Shown here: positions 53,940-62,937 of the stretch, one piece after another
Layout: each line of letters opens with the position of its first letter
How positions within the stretch are numbered: position 1 is the first letter of the stretch
Assembly: GCA_905221605.1 (NCBI GenBank)
Contig: CAJNDS010001402.1
Location: forward strand, 476,501-540,500
Direction: 5' to 3'
Length of the DNA stretch: 64,000 nucleotides
From: Symbiodinium natans
Lineage: Eukaryota > Sar > Dinophyceae > Suessiales > Symbiodiniaceae
Made by a program: the position numbers and the translations under genes
The notes under the pieces: generated by a model
Database searches by the model: none
What the model was told of the DNA's origin: nothing
Seen by the model: only the letters and a program-made list of their open reading frames with translations

Positions 53940-54910
53940 CGTGAACGGGCTTGGGGTGCGGAGACTTCAGGGACGAGCTTGTTGTTATGCATCCTCTTCA
54001 TCATGGTTCGTCTCTGTTCTCCTCATTTGTTCTTGACATTGCGTTCGTCTTGATACGTTAGTACTGTTGGGGTGTGTCAAAGTTTTGGTCTCTAGAGTTG
54101 GGTCTTTTGCTGAGTCTCTGCACTTCCAGGGTGAGGGCTTTGGAGTTCCTCAGGGTCGTGCTTGAAGAAGTTAGGTTCAGGGTTCTAATACAATAGGGAT
54201 GTAGGTACTTGCATCCTAAACACGAAGCCACACCCAGCCACTTCCTCCCAACATTTCCAAACCCACCTTAAACCCTTTACGACTTAAACCCCCCTAACCC
54301 CCCCTTAAGCCCTGCCCCCCTACCCCCCCCCATATAAACACCCTCAGCCCTAAACTCTCCCCACAATCCTGAACCCCAGGCCCTAAACCCCGAAACCCTC
54401 CGCCCTACTAAGCCCTACTATACCAAACCCCAACACCGCAACCCTGTAAACCCCAAAACCTCAGACCCTGCACCCCAAAAACCTAAAACCCTGCACCCCG
54501 ACACCCAAAACCCTAAACCTTCAGGATCTCGAGGGTGCAGGCCGACTTCAACTCGAGGCTTGTCGTGGGGGGTTAGGGGGGGGGGGGGGGTTGGGGTTTC
54601 AGGAATGAAGGGTTAAGTGGTTTCAGGGTTCAGGGGTATTTAAGGGTGTATATAGGTGTTTCGGGGCGCAGGGGAATCTAGGGGGGTTCAGGGTTTGAGG
54701 TTAGCCGATTTTCAGGCCAAGTTGTGTTTGTGTGTGTGCGTGCCCAAAAAATCACCCAGGAAGGCTCTGTGTGATTGTCGGTGCATCAGCCTCCGACGAG
54801 TTCGTCGCTCTCTCTCTAGCCGCCTCTAGCCCGCATAACCTAAGACCGAAACCCCAGGCCCTATAAACCTTAAACCCTAAACCCTGAACCCTAAGACGCC
54901 TTTCCCTCAG
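53940..54910. other. intron or spacer rich in degenerate CCCTAAA
   Basis: 54280-54520 is a decayed CCCTAAA/CCCCAAA field; 54570-54590 a G-run. A possible small exon (RISRVQADFNSRLVVGG) near 54526. Confidence 0.45.
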
Positions 54911-54996
54911 ACCGTGTGCGGAATCCTTCGCTATCGCCTGATCCATGCCGGAGACTTCGACAAGCCGCAGCCTCACGTGCAATCTCTGGGTGCACG
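54911..54996 (+). CDS. exon with GTTTAGGG donor
   Basis: Acceptor CTTTCCCTCAG after CCCTAAA words. Reads TVCGILRYRLIHAGDFDKPQ then PHVQSLGA. The donor is GTTTAGGG. Family unknown. Confidence 0.7.
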
Positions 54997-55239
54997 GTTT
55001 AGGGTCCCCCAACCCCTTAAATCCCCCAAACTTGAAAGTCCCATTAAAACCCTGAGACCAACTGAGACCCCACAAGTACCATTTAATTTCAGGGTGTAGG
55101 GGGTGCGCTTGCAGGACATACAAAAATAACGTTGCACTAACGCTATTGATTGTTCTTTAGATCGATACATGTATAGAAAAGGCTTCTTGGTGACTCGGTT
55201 TGGATGCGGGGCTTGTTGGCTACCGGATTTGTCTTACAG

Positions 55240-55275
55240 GCCTTGCGCATGCTTTACTTCTGTGCATCTCCGCTG
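55240..55275 (+). CDS. 36-nt exon
   Basis: Acceptor TTTGTCTTACAG, donor gtactt, phase 0. Reads ALRMLYFCASPL. Confidence 0.6.
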
Positions 55276-55388
55276 GTACTTGCGGTTGAAACCCTATACC
55301 CGAAACCCTAAACCCATCCAACCCTGAAAGCCTCAACCCCTAATTCAACGCTGATGAGGATGATGGTGGGGTGGCTGGATCGGCACAG

Positions 55389-55471
55389 ATCTACATCCAC
55401 TCCAGGCCGTTCTTTTTTCCGAGGGGCTTAAATATTAAAGCTTGGACACACTTTGGAAGACCGGGGCTTTG
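55389..55471 (+). CDS. probable exon
   Basis: Acceptor GATCGGCACAG. Reads IYIHSRPFFFPRGLNIKAWT then HFGRPGL. 3' boundary approximate. Confidence 0.45.
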
Positions 55472-55617
55472 GGTTTGGGTGTTGGGTTTCAGGGCATCGC
55501 GTTTGGCGGGGCTCATGTGACATGCAGATGGGATTAGGCTCCGCCTCCTGAACTCTGAACCTCGCGACGCCCGGTCCCATGCACCCTGAACCCTATTAAC
55601 CCTTACAAAGCCTGCAG

Positions 55618-55698
55618 AATGCCAAGCTTGCCGGCGCTCTTCTCGAATCCACCGAGCCACCTCAACCAGAGCACAAAGAGCCCAATACCCTGTCCTGA
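55618..55698 (+). CDS. terminal exon
   Basis: Acceptor AAGCCTGCAG. Reads NAKLAGALLESTEPPQPEHK then EPNTLS and TGA. Family unknown. Confidence 0.65.
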   Translation, partial: NAKLAGALLESTEPPQPEHKEPNTLS

Positions 55699-55874
55699 TT
55701 CTGAAGGCGCAGGGGAGGTGCCCTCATTTTCTCCATCGTTTCCAGGGTGCTACCGGTTAAGTAAGGAGTCCCAGTGTGCTGTGTGCTGTGCAACTTCGTT
55801 CACATGAGGACCCCGTTTTACCACTTCAAGACATATTCCCTAATCACCATGTTTTGGTCTCTCCGGGAAAACAG

Positions 55875-56002
55875 GTGCACCGACTGCATACTTCAATGTG
55901 CAGCCCATCGACTTCGTCATCATGGTGTTGACGCCCCCGGCTTGGACTTCACAATCTTTAGCTGCTTTGGGGTCGTCCCAAGTTCAGCTTTATCTTAGTT
56001 AA
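55875..56002 (+). CDS. terminal exon, weak PTS EIIA-like C-terminus
   Basis: Acceptor GGGAAAACAG; open to TAA 56000-56002. Reads APTAYFNVQPIDFVIMVLTP then PAWTSQSLAALGSSQVQLYL. The pattern, a core strand with two prolines then a helix starting SLAAL, resembles the phosphotransferase-system EIIA type-2 fold. This is a by-eye resemblance over 40 residues, not an assignment. Confidence 0.5.
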
Positions 56003-56711
56003 GCTTACAACACAGGCTCCCTTTGCCTCACAAGTCTACCAAAGCTACCTATGGACCTTCAAGTACCACTGCGCTGCATTGTCTCTTGGACAGGCTGGGA
56101 CAGTTCTGGAGGCGTGTAGTGAATTCTCCAGTCGACCATTTGCAGCTGCTGCAAAAGCAATAATACTGATGCACCATTTTTCTCGATTTTTCTCCATGTC
56201 GGACAAGCAGTAGGATGACTCACGTCAGAGGAGTCAGTATTTGTCTTCTTCAAGAGGCGCCGAGACCTCACAGTGCCTCCCAACCAAGACTCCTCCTCGC
56301 AAACCCCGCAAACCCTAGGAAGAGCTGCCTGGAGCATCGTACGAACTATGGCATGGGCCCAAGGTTCCAGGGTTATAAGGGCTTAGCAGGCTTGAAGGGC
56401 TCTCTACGGTTGATAGGGTTTTTTCGCATAGGTCTCCCCTCTAGCTTCTTGGCAGAACTCCGGTTATAAAGACATTTCGTGAGTGTGGAAAGATATACCG
56501 TGCAGGAGCTTTCGGCCTTCGGTTCGAATCCTTAAAGCCTATATGGGCTTGGGAGGTTTATTTTGGGCTTTGGGATGCTTTGCAGCTTTAGGGTACTGTG
56601 AAGCTTTCGGGTGGGATGTCATGGCTTTAGGGGTGGTTCAGTCACAGCCAACCGAATGTGGGAACATTTCACGCTCAACCTAAATACCTGGCCTCGGGGC
56701 ATTTCCTATAG

Positions 56712-56777
56712 CGAGGCACCGATTTCCCTCGAACCCTGGAGAAGCTGCAGAAGGAGGTGACCCGTGCGCGCGCTCAG
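56712..56777 (+). CDS. exon, coiled coil
   Basis: Acceptor TTTCCTATAG, donor gtggtg, phase 0. Reads RGTDFPRTLEKLQKEVTRAR then AQ. Confidence 0.65.
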
Positions 56778-57252
56778 GTGGTGGGGTGAGGGCTTGCCGG
56801 GTTTAGGCCTTCTGCAATGCCCAGGAGGCCAACTGTCCAAGTCGACACTTGGTGCCCAGCTGGCATGATCTCACCCTGCTCAAAGGAAGATGCCGCAATA
56901 GCACTAAACACGATAGCACTAGACACGCTGAGCCCTGAACCATACAAGGGCCAACGTTGGCAGTAGCCGCCACAGCATCCTAAACCCGAAACCCTCAACC
57001 CCCCAACCCTAAATCCTCATTGGAGCCCACTTGCTTGTGAGAGGTCCCTTGTGCAGCAGCCGAACCCCAGCAGACTTGCCACCCCCAAAGGCTTAGAGGC
57101 CTAAAGCGACGGTAGAGCTCGGGACTTGCCCGGCTTACGGCTTAAAGGGTATATGCGGTATATGGTTCGCTTAGGGCGTTTAGTCTTCAGGTCTCCTAAC
57201 CTCCCGAAAACATCATCCCAAACAGCCCTGTAGTAGATGCCTGCACCCTAAA

Positions 57253-57320
57253 TCGGCCATAAACCCTAAACCCTAAACCCCAAACCCTAAACCCTAAATC
57301 CTAAACCCTAAACCCTAAAC
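57253..57320 (+). repeat. CCCTAAA array before exon
   Basis: CCCTAAA with CCCCAAA and TCCTAAA variants; decays into CCCTCAA before the exon at 57395. Confidence 0.9.
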
Positions 57321-57394
57321 ATCCCCTCAACATCCCTAAGCCCTCAACCCTCAAACCTAAACCCTAAGCCCTAAACCCGGTAAGCCCGGCCCAG

Positions 57395-57441
57395 GCCGAA
57401 GGGCGATGGATCCCTCTGCTGCAGCGCGACTCATGCCCACG
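57395..57441 (+). CDS. exon interrupted by a telomere-type insertion
   Basis: Acceptor CGGCCCAG. Reads RRAMDPSAAARLMPT up to 57441. The frame continues as ELRSRLDVE at 57529 only if 57442-57528 is removed. Confidence 0.6.
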
Positions 57442-57540
57442 GAGCTGCGCTCATTAGGGTTTAGGGTTTAGGGTTTAGGGTTTAAGGGTTTAGGGTTTAG
57501 GGTTCAGAGTTTAGAGTTTAGGGTTTAGGAGCTGCGCTCA
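57441..57540 (+). mobile_element. TTTAGGG block flanked by a 13-bp direct repeat (intron-like insertion)
   Basis: GGAGCTGCGCTCA at 57441-57453 and again at 57528-57540. Between them are only TTTAGGG-type units. As an intron (57442-57528, 87 nt) it would use a GA donor inside the first copy and the TTTAG of the last heptamer as acceptor. Excision leaves one copy of the duplication and an open frame. Confidence 0.75.
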
Positions 57541-57557
57541 AGGTTGGACGTTGAGAG
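57529..57557 (+). CDS. 29-nt exon after the insertion
   Basis: Reads ELRSRLDVE in continuation of 57395-57441; donor gtttgc. Another TTTAGGG field (57597-57655) follows. Confidence 0.55.
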
Positions 57558-57882
57558 GTTTGCAGGGTTTTTAGGGTTTCAGGGTTTTTTAGCGTTTTAG
57601 GCTTTCTAGGGTTTAGGGTCTAGGGTTTAGGGTTTAGGGTCTGGGGTTTGGGGTTGATCTAAGGTCCTTCTTGAAAGTCTATTTATGTTCAGAACTCGCA
57701 ACTTTGTCCGCTGCACCTCTCAGTAAGGTCTTAATTAGGGTTGAGTAGCATAGTGCCGTCACAGTCGAACCTGATCCACACTCTCTAAATCCCCACTGTG
57801 CCCTCAACCCTCGATCCTCGTCTCACTTTAGTTCCTCGCCAAGCTGCCTGAAACACCAAATCCGACATGCGAACTACGCCCC

Positions 57883-57952
57883 TAAACCCTAAACCCTAAG
57901 CCCTAAACCCTAAACCCTAAACCCTAAACCCTAAACCCTAAACCCTATACCC
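57883..57952 (+). repeat. CCCTAAA array before exon
   Basis: About nine perfect units ending 50 bp before the exon at 58003. Confidence 0.95.
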
Positions 57953-58002
57953 AAATTCTGGATTCTAAGATATTCTAAGCCCACTGTTGTTTCTTTCGGA
58001 AG

Positions 58003-58086
58003 CTCCAGGAGCAGGCTGTGATGCAGAACGCCGGAGTCCTCGTGGAGGAGCTGGAAGGGGTCGGGGCTTCGACTTTCATGCGTTGA
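58003..58086 (+). CDS. exon, coiled coil, possibly terminal
   Basis: Acceptor TTTCTTTCGGAAG. Reads LQEQAVMQNAGVLVEELEGV then GASTFMR and TGA; a gtcggg donor at 58060 is an alternative end. Confidence 0.65.
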   Translation, partial: LQEQAVMQNAGVLVEELEGVGASTFMR

Positions 58087-58294
58087 TCCAAGAGCCCTTG
58101 AAATAGTTCACATTGCTATCAACCGTAAACCATGTTCGGGAAGGAAGATCAGCTACGTGAAATGTTTCGGACCTCTTGAGGGTTTCGGATCAGGGTTGAG
58201 GGTTTCTGTGAGTTGTTTTTTGTCTCGCGGCGTTCTGTCACACGACCGCTTCTTGCCATGCTCTCGTCCGTCGACTGCCGTCTCCCGTCTCAAG

Positions 58295-58373
58295 TGATTA
58301 GGGAGCTTCTGCACACCAGCCGTTGCGTCGGCAGCCACGTGTGTCTCGACGGTATGGAATCCAACGCACAGAG
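58295..58373 (+). CDS. probable exon
   Basis: Pyrimidine-rich acceptor CCCGTCTCAAG, donor gtagtg. Reads IRELLHTSRCVGSHVCLDGM then ESNAQ. The frame is open further upstream (to about 58205), so the 5' end is uncertain. Confidence 0.55.
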
Positions 58374-58599
58374 GTAGTGAAGTTGGCAAGTACAGAGGAT
58401 CTGCAGCGCCAACTCCACACCGGCGCCTGCGCCTTAGCTCCCTGGAGCCGTCGCTCAAGTCTACAAATGGCTACTGGGGTTTACTCCCGGCTTTAGTCCC
58501 CAAGGCCCCCATAGGCCTTAATCTCCAGGTCTCGCAGACTGCGACGGTTTCGTTTACCTTCGCATCGAGATAAATCTGATTTGACGCTCTGAGTTGGTT

Positions 58600-58775
58600 G
58601 CTGTGTCTCTCTTCCGCTGTCTCTCTTTATTTGTCCTTGGTCTCCCTCGCTCCTTGTCTCGCTTTCTCTCTCTCTCTCTATCACGTTTTTTTTGTTCTTC
58701 TCTCTCTCTCTCTTTCTTTGTTTTTTGTTTCTGTTTGTTTCTCGCTCTCTTTCTCTTTTTTTGCTTCTCCCTCGA
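58600..58775 (+). repeat. CT-rich tract upstream of an acceptor
   Basis: TCTCTC, TTTCT and CTTTG tracts ending 10 bp before the acceptor of 58785. Long open frames across it are low-complexity artefacts. It may act as an oversized polypyrimidine tract. Confidence 0.85.
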
Positions 58776-58784
58776 CTATACCAG

Positions 58785-58925
58785 AATATGTGGCCAGGAG
58801 ATGCCGCAGTCTTACGCGGCATTCCAAGGACAATGATGATCACCCGCCTCCGATTGAGTCGCGCCCTCCCTCGAAGCTGTCCGGACCTGAAACTGCGCTT
58901 CACACTTGCAACATAGGGTCTCAGG
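58785..58925 (+). CDS. exon with GTTTAGGG donor
   Basis: Acceptor CTATACCAG. Reads YVARRCRSLTRHSKDNDDHP then PPIESRPPSKLSGPETALHT and CNIGSQ. Donor gtttaggg. A second frame (NMWPGDAAVLRGIPR) is open too. Confidence 0.6.
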
Positions 58926-59267
58926 GTTTAGGGTGCTCAGGGTTTAGGGTGGCTTGGGAACGGCTGCTCTGTTCATTGTTTTCAGCTTTTGCCCCCTGTA
59001 ACGGTATGCTTACGCACAGAAATTTCTGTGTTACGTACCATGCATGTGCGGAGCTCCATTGTCGTGATCTCTTTGAAGGCAACAGCTCCAATAAGCTCTA
59101 TTTCCTTGTGTTGTTGAGACCCCAGCCCCTCTCAGATTTAGGGTTCAGAATCCGGGTGTTCCGTTGACTTGCCAGGCTTCTCCACCCTGCTCCACCCCTG
59201 CCCCACCTCACTCGACAGTTAGATCAGGTTTGGTGTTTTTCCCGCAGTTTCAAGGGCTTGTTTAGGT

Positions 59268-59465
59268 TTGGGAGCCTTGAACCCGAACACACCAACGTCA
59301 GGCGAAAGCTCCAAGTTGACTCCAAGGTGCGTCACGACTCGGTACCGGGAGCTCGAGATGGATGAGAGGCCGCCGAAGGCTCCCCCGGATCAGTCGGAAA
59401 TGCTTCGGTTCTCGTGGTCGAGGTTGAGAAGACCCATGAAGGCCCTGAAACTGAAAGCCCTTTGA
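59268..59465 (+). CDS. probable exon region, two open frames
   Basis: Frame 1 reads YRELEMDERPPKAPPDQSEM then LRFSWSRLRRPMKALKLKAL with TGA at 59463-59465. Frame 2, from about 59369, reads AAEGSPGSVGNASVLVVEVE then KTHEGPETESPLSY. Only one is likely used. Confidence 0.5.
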   Translation: MGALNPNTPTSGESSKLTPRCVTTRYRELEMDERPPKAPPDQSEMLRFSWSRLRRPMKALKLKAL

Positions 59466-59590
59466 GCTACTGAGCTGGAAGTGGGGGAGGAGGGTAAGGG
59501 TTAACGCAGGCTCTGGCTCTTGCAAACTCCACTCTCCCTGCATCCCCTACATCACGTCGAAATTCTGGAGTCCTTGCTTGCACCCAACAG

Positions 59591-59623
59591 ATTTGGGATA
59601 ACCGCTTCTTGGTCGCAATCATG
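59591..59623 (+). CDS. 33-nt exon
   Basis: Acceptor GCACCCAACAG, donor gtgtgt, phase 0. Reads IWDNRFLVAIM. Confidence 0.6.
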
Positions 59624-60133
59624 GTGTGTGTGTGTAATCATAATATGTGTGTAGTCAGGCACGTAGTATGCCTGTGGGATTATGCCTATCACAAAGGAGG
59701 GCCTTACTAGCTGGGATTGTTTGGTACAAGACGTCTGCGTGTCTGCCTATTTTAAATGGATATGTCTAAGTACCTATTTGTTGTGAGTGTTGTTTGAATC
59801 CATCTGTTCATGTGAAGATGTAACTATTTTCTTGCGTCTGATCCCATTTATCGGAACCTACGTGTGTACTTCTTACCCTGCACCTTTTTTTCGACTCGCT
59901 CAGTCTTCCAGGGTCTTCCCCACGTCCCCCAAGTCCCCCTTAGCAACAGCCCAACTAGCCATGTGGACCGCCGTAGACCTTAAAAACCCTCAAGCACTAA
60001 ACCCAGATGTCCTCGACCGTAAGCTCCCAAGCGCTAGTACCCTCAAAGCCTAAAACCTTCAAACCCGGACCCTGAATTCTTGGACTCCTGGAGCCTCCAC
60101 CCTGTTCATCCTCTGAGCATCCCTGTGTGCCAG

Positions 60134-60198
60134 CCGGAGATCGAGAAGCATCGGGCCCCCTCCGACCGAGAGTGTTGGATTGTTGGACCTAGGATCGG
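60134..60198 (+). CDS. probable exon
   Basis: Acceptor TGTGTGCCAG, donor gttcag just before TTTAGGGTTTAGGG. Reads PEIEKHRAPSDRECWIVGPR then I. Confidence 0.6.
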
Positions 60199-60813
60199 GT
60201 TCAGGGTTTAGGGTTTAGGGCATAGGCTTCGAGTTTATGTGGTTTGTAGAGCTTATGGAGTTTATAGCAACGGGAGGTTTGCTGGGCTTTAGGGCTTCTG
60301 GGTCAGGCTATGTTTGGGGCTTCTGCGGGCTGTTTCCCGGGGCATGCACACCAACTAAATTCTCCCAAGTACGCAGTTCGGAGACTCATACAAGCTCATA
60401 CCTTGGAGCGCCCGCAGGCCCCTGGAAGTTGTGTTCCTTAGCCAGATCGGCCTGCTGATTGTCCCGTGCCGGGGGTAGAAGCAAATCACAAGTCAGTATT
60501 CTTTGTATGAGAACCTTTTTCAGGAAGATGTTTAGAGGATATAATTAAGCCCCTAACTACGAAACCTACACCCTGGGACCTGGGAAGCCTGGCAGGTACA
60601 AGACTTCATGGAGCGTTGGCACCAGGTTGTGGCCTAGCCGGCCTGCCTTTTAAGGGCTTACGGGTGTAGGGTTTAGGCTTTAAGGACGGTTAGGGTTCAG
60701 GGTTTCGGGCTTAGGGGAGCTTAGGGTTAGCTTCCGGTTTAGCAATTATGCCCCTTCTGAAACCATGAAAGGCCCACACACCCCTAAAACCCGCATGACC
60801 CCGACCCCTCCAG

Positions 60814-60880
60814 ATTCCTTGGTACGAACAGTCGAAGAGCGACATCCCGCCGGCCTTGGAATCCATGAGCCTCCAGCTCG
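60814..60880 (+). CDS. exon
   Basis: Acceptor GACCCCTCCAG, donor GTTTTTTTGGGGGGG. Reads IPWYEQSKSDIPPALESMSL then QL and one base; phase fits 60935. The 54-nt intron is canonical with a T-rich 3' end and, being a multiple of three without stops, could be retained in frame. Confidence 0.75.
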
Positions 60881-60894
60881 GTTTTTTTGGGGGG
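60881..60894 (+). repeat. T-run then G-run at a donor
   Basis: GTTTTTTTGGGGGGG begins exactly at the 5' splice site of intron 60881-60934. Confidence 0.9.
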
Positions 60895-60934
60895 GCTTGT
60901 GGTTTTGATCTTTTCCTACTTTTTCATTCTTCAG

Positions 60935-61054
60935 AAAGCTCCCGAACTCGAGGCTCTAAACCCTCGAAACTCCAAGTGAAGAACTATGGCTCAGGCCCGC
61001 GGCGAAACAGTGCAGTAGCACAGCTGATGCAGCAGATCATCCTCCACCTTCTTG
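60935..61054 (+). CDS. exon, basic then helical
   Basis: Acceptor TTTCATTCTTCAG, donor gtctgg. Reads SSRTRGSKPSKLQVKNYGSG then PRRNSAVAQLMQQIILHLL. In phase with 60814-60880. Family unknown. Confidence 0.75.
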
Positions 61055-61295
61055 GTCTGGGGCCCTTTGGGTTTGCTCTTAAAAGCTTTGGTGCTTCAGG
61101 GCTTTAAGGAATGGCGCTTCCCTGTTTTGGCACTGGAATTGTTAGGGATTGAGGGTTTAGGGAAATGCGTCGAGGCTGTTGCCTGCGCATCTTTATACAG
61201 GTGGTCAGATACCATCGTGACTACTCCCGTCGAGGGTTTAGTTTGGGCTTAGTTAGACTGAAGGGTTCGGGTGCAGGGCAATCAGCCTCCAAAAG

Positions 61296-61400
61296 GTTGG
61301 TCCTCACATATGGGCAGCCGAAGTCACGACGAGTTTGCCCCACCCATCCTGTGGGGGATCTTCCGGAACTTCGCATGCCAAACATTTTCGGGCTTAGGGT
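61296..61400 (+). CDS. probable next exon, end uncertain
   Basis: Acceptor CTCCAAAAG; phase fits the leftover base of 60935-61054. Reads WSSHMGSRSHDEFAPPILWG then IFRNFACQTF. The overlapping 177-codon frame from 61165 is also open here. 3' end approximate; a GC donor after FRNF is possible. Confidence 0.45.
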
Positions 61401-61542
61401 CAGCGACTGGCAAGTGCGTCGACAGCCCCAGCTGCCGCCAATCCCATGCTTTGTCCTATGGTTCCAGCTTTTTTCACCTCTGTGGCATTCGCCATCCACT
61501 TCATCGTGCATAGTTTTCAAAGCTTCGAGCAGGCGCTTGCAG

Positions 61543-61627
61543 ACAGTAGAAGTCTCTCCCCGAAAGCTCACCGGCATTGAACTCAGGTTCCTTATCAGCA
61601 TGATTCCGCTGTGGTGGCAGCTGTTTG
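61543..61627 (+). CDS. exon
   Basis: Acceptor GCGCTTGCAG, donor gtctac. Reads TVEVSPRKLTGIELRFLISM then IPLWWQLF. The second half is hydrophobic. Confidence 0.6.
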
Positions 61628-61757
61628 GTCTACACCCTCAGCCCTCAAACCAACCACTCGAAACACCCCTAAACCCTGTAACTCTTTTTGAATGGTAATT
61701 TCTCTACGACTACCGAGCTGTTTTGCATGCCTTGCCCAACTAGCCTGTAAAAACCAG

Positions 61758-61844
61758 AAGCAACAACGAAGAGGCCAGAATTTCCACGAAGAGAACGCCG
61801 AGTCCTTTTTCAGGGCGGCCGACTTATCAACTGTCTCTAGGGGA
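61758..61844 (+). CDS. exon
   Basis: Acceptor AAAAACCAG, donor gtttca, phase 0 both ends. Reads KQQRRGQNFHEENAESFFRA then ADLSTVSRG. Joins in phase to 61897 across a 52-nt intron. Confidence 0.7.
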
Positions 61845-61896
61845 GTTTCAGGCTGCTTTTTCAGGACTTAAAAAGGTTTGGGGGGTTTTTCTGCAG

Positions 61897-61986
61897 GATC
61901 CGATAGACCACCCAGGCTGGTTTCTTGCCGGGCATGTAGACTGTATAGAGTTCAAGTTGCCCCTAGTTACACACAGGAGGGAACAG
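61897..61986 (+). CDS. exon
   Basis: Acceptor GTTTTTCTGCAG, donor gtatca, phase 0. Reads DPIDHPGWFLAGHVDCIEFK then LPLVTHRREQ. Intron upstream has a GGTTTGGGGGGTTTTT core. Family unknown. Confidence 0.7.
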
Positions 61987-62237
61987 GTATCATTCGGAGA
62001 TCCTAGGTGTCAGTGTGATGGGTACGTTAGGCATATGGGTGCGCTGAAAGGAAGAAACTGTGCGTGTGCTTAGTCGTAGGATTCCGGGCCCCAAGACCTT
62101 CCATCCCTTCTTCTTCACCCTGAACTCTCTCCTTCTGTTTTGGGGTCTCCCTGAAAATATCCTTGAAAATACAAAGCCTGCAAACAAAACAGGGTTCGCA
62201 TCATTTCATGTCCTTCAACCCTGAGTCCCACCCCTAG

Positions 62238-62383
62238 TGTCCGGCAAGGTGGCCTGCGACTATGCCGTGGATAAGGCCCTAGAGATGCCCCGCCCACAGT
62301 GTGACCGCGTTGGGGCATCAGTATTCTTGTGGGTTCAGAGTATAGTAGGATCAGCATTCTTGAAAATATCGTTTAAGTTTTAG
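62238..62383 (+). CDS. probable exon
   Basis: Acceptor CACCCCTAG; open to TAG 62381-62383. Reads SGKVACDYAVDKALEMPRPQ then CDRVGASVFLWVQSIVGSAF. The real 3' end may precede the stop. Confidence 0.55.
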
Positions 62384-62613
62384 GGTGGAGTGGAGTTGTT
62401 GGGCTGGGCTGTAAGGTTCGGATTGATGGAACCCGTCGTAGGAGGAGTGGCTTCTGGCCGGTCGAAAGTGGCATTGTGAAAGAGCTGGGTGGCCAGAGAA
62501 GCACATGCTTTAAGGATCAATATAGCCCAAAAATCCAAATTCTGAGCTCTCCGCCCCCCTAAGCCATGTTCATGTGCTAAACTCCCATGAAGCCTAATCC
62601 CTTACTTGGGCAG

Positions 62614-62771
62614 AATCCCGAGAATCTACGCCCAGTATGCGAAATGATTCGATTATCCTCGCAGAGCTTCGCCGCTGCCTGGGCTGGTGCTGGGAATTAC
62701 TCCTCTTTGGTTTTTCAGCAGGTCCTTCCCAAGTCGCGGCGGCCTTTGAGAGTTTGGCTTGCCAAGTATAG
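62614..62771 (+). CDS. terminal exon of the upstream gene
   Basis: Acceptor TTGGGCAG; TAG at 62769-62771. Reads STPSMRNDSIILAELRRCLG then WCWELLLFGFSAGPSQVAAA and FESLACQV. It ends 166 bp before the DUF2804 start codon. The alternative in-frame extension of the DUF2804 frame back to 62587 overlaps it in another frame and looks less natural. Confidence 0.55.
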
Positions 62772-62937
62772 CTTAGGGGTTTGCAGTCTCCGAGCAGAAA
62801 GCCATGAGATTGCATCTACAGTGTATAGCACTTTGTCAGCGGATGGGTTTGGTGCAGAAGCGTGCCAATATAGCCCCCTTGCAATTGATACAGTTATCTC
62901 ACAAGCTACGACAAGTTCTGAGATCATCATCATTAGC

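Noticed and set aside
58493-59167. 189-codon and other long Leu/Ser/Phe- or Arg/Glu-rich frames
   Set aside because: They cross the CT-rich tract and are low complexity; only the segment from 58785 looks coding.
61165-61698. 177-codon plus frame and its antisense frame at 61221-61601
   Set aside because: Parts coincide with exons in two different frames; as a whole, splice phase favours several exons over one continuous frame.
62587-62937. Upstream extension of the DUF2804 frame to ATG 62587
   Set aside because: The extension puts the hydrophobic segment mid-protein and overlaps a more natural terminal exon in another frame; the 62938 start is preferred but not proven.
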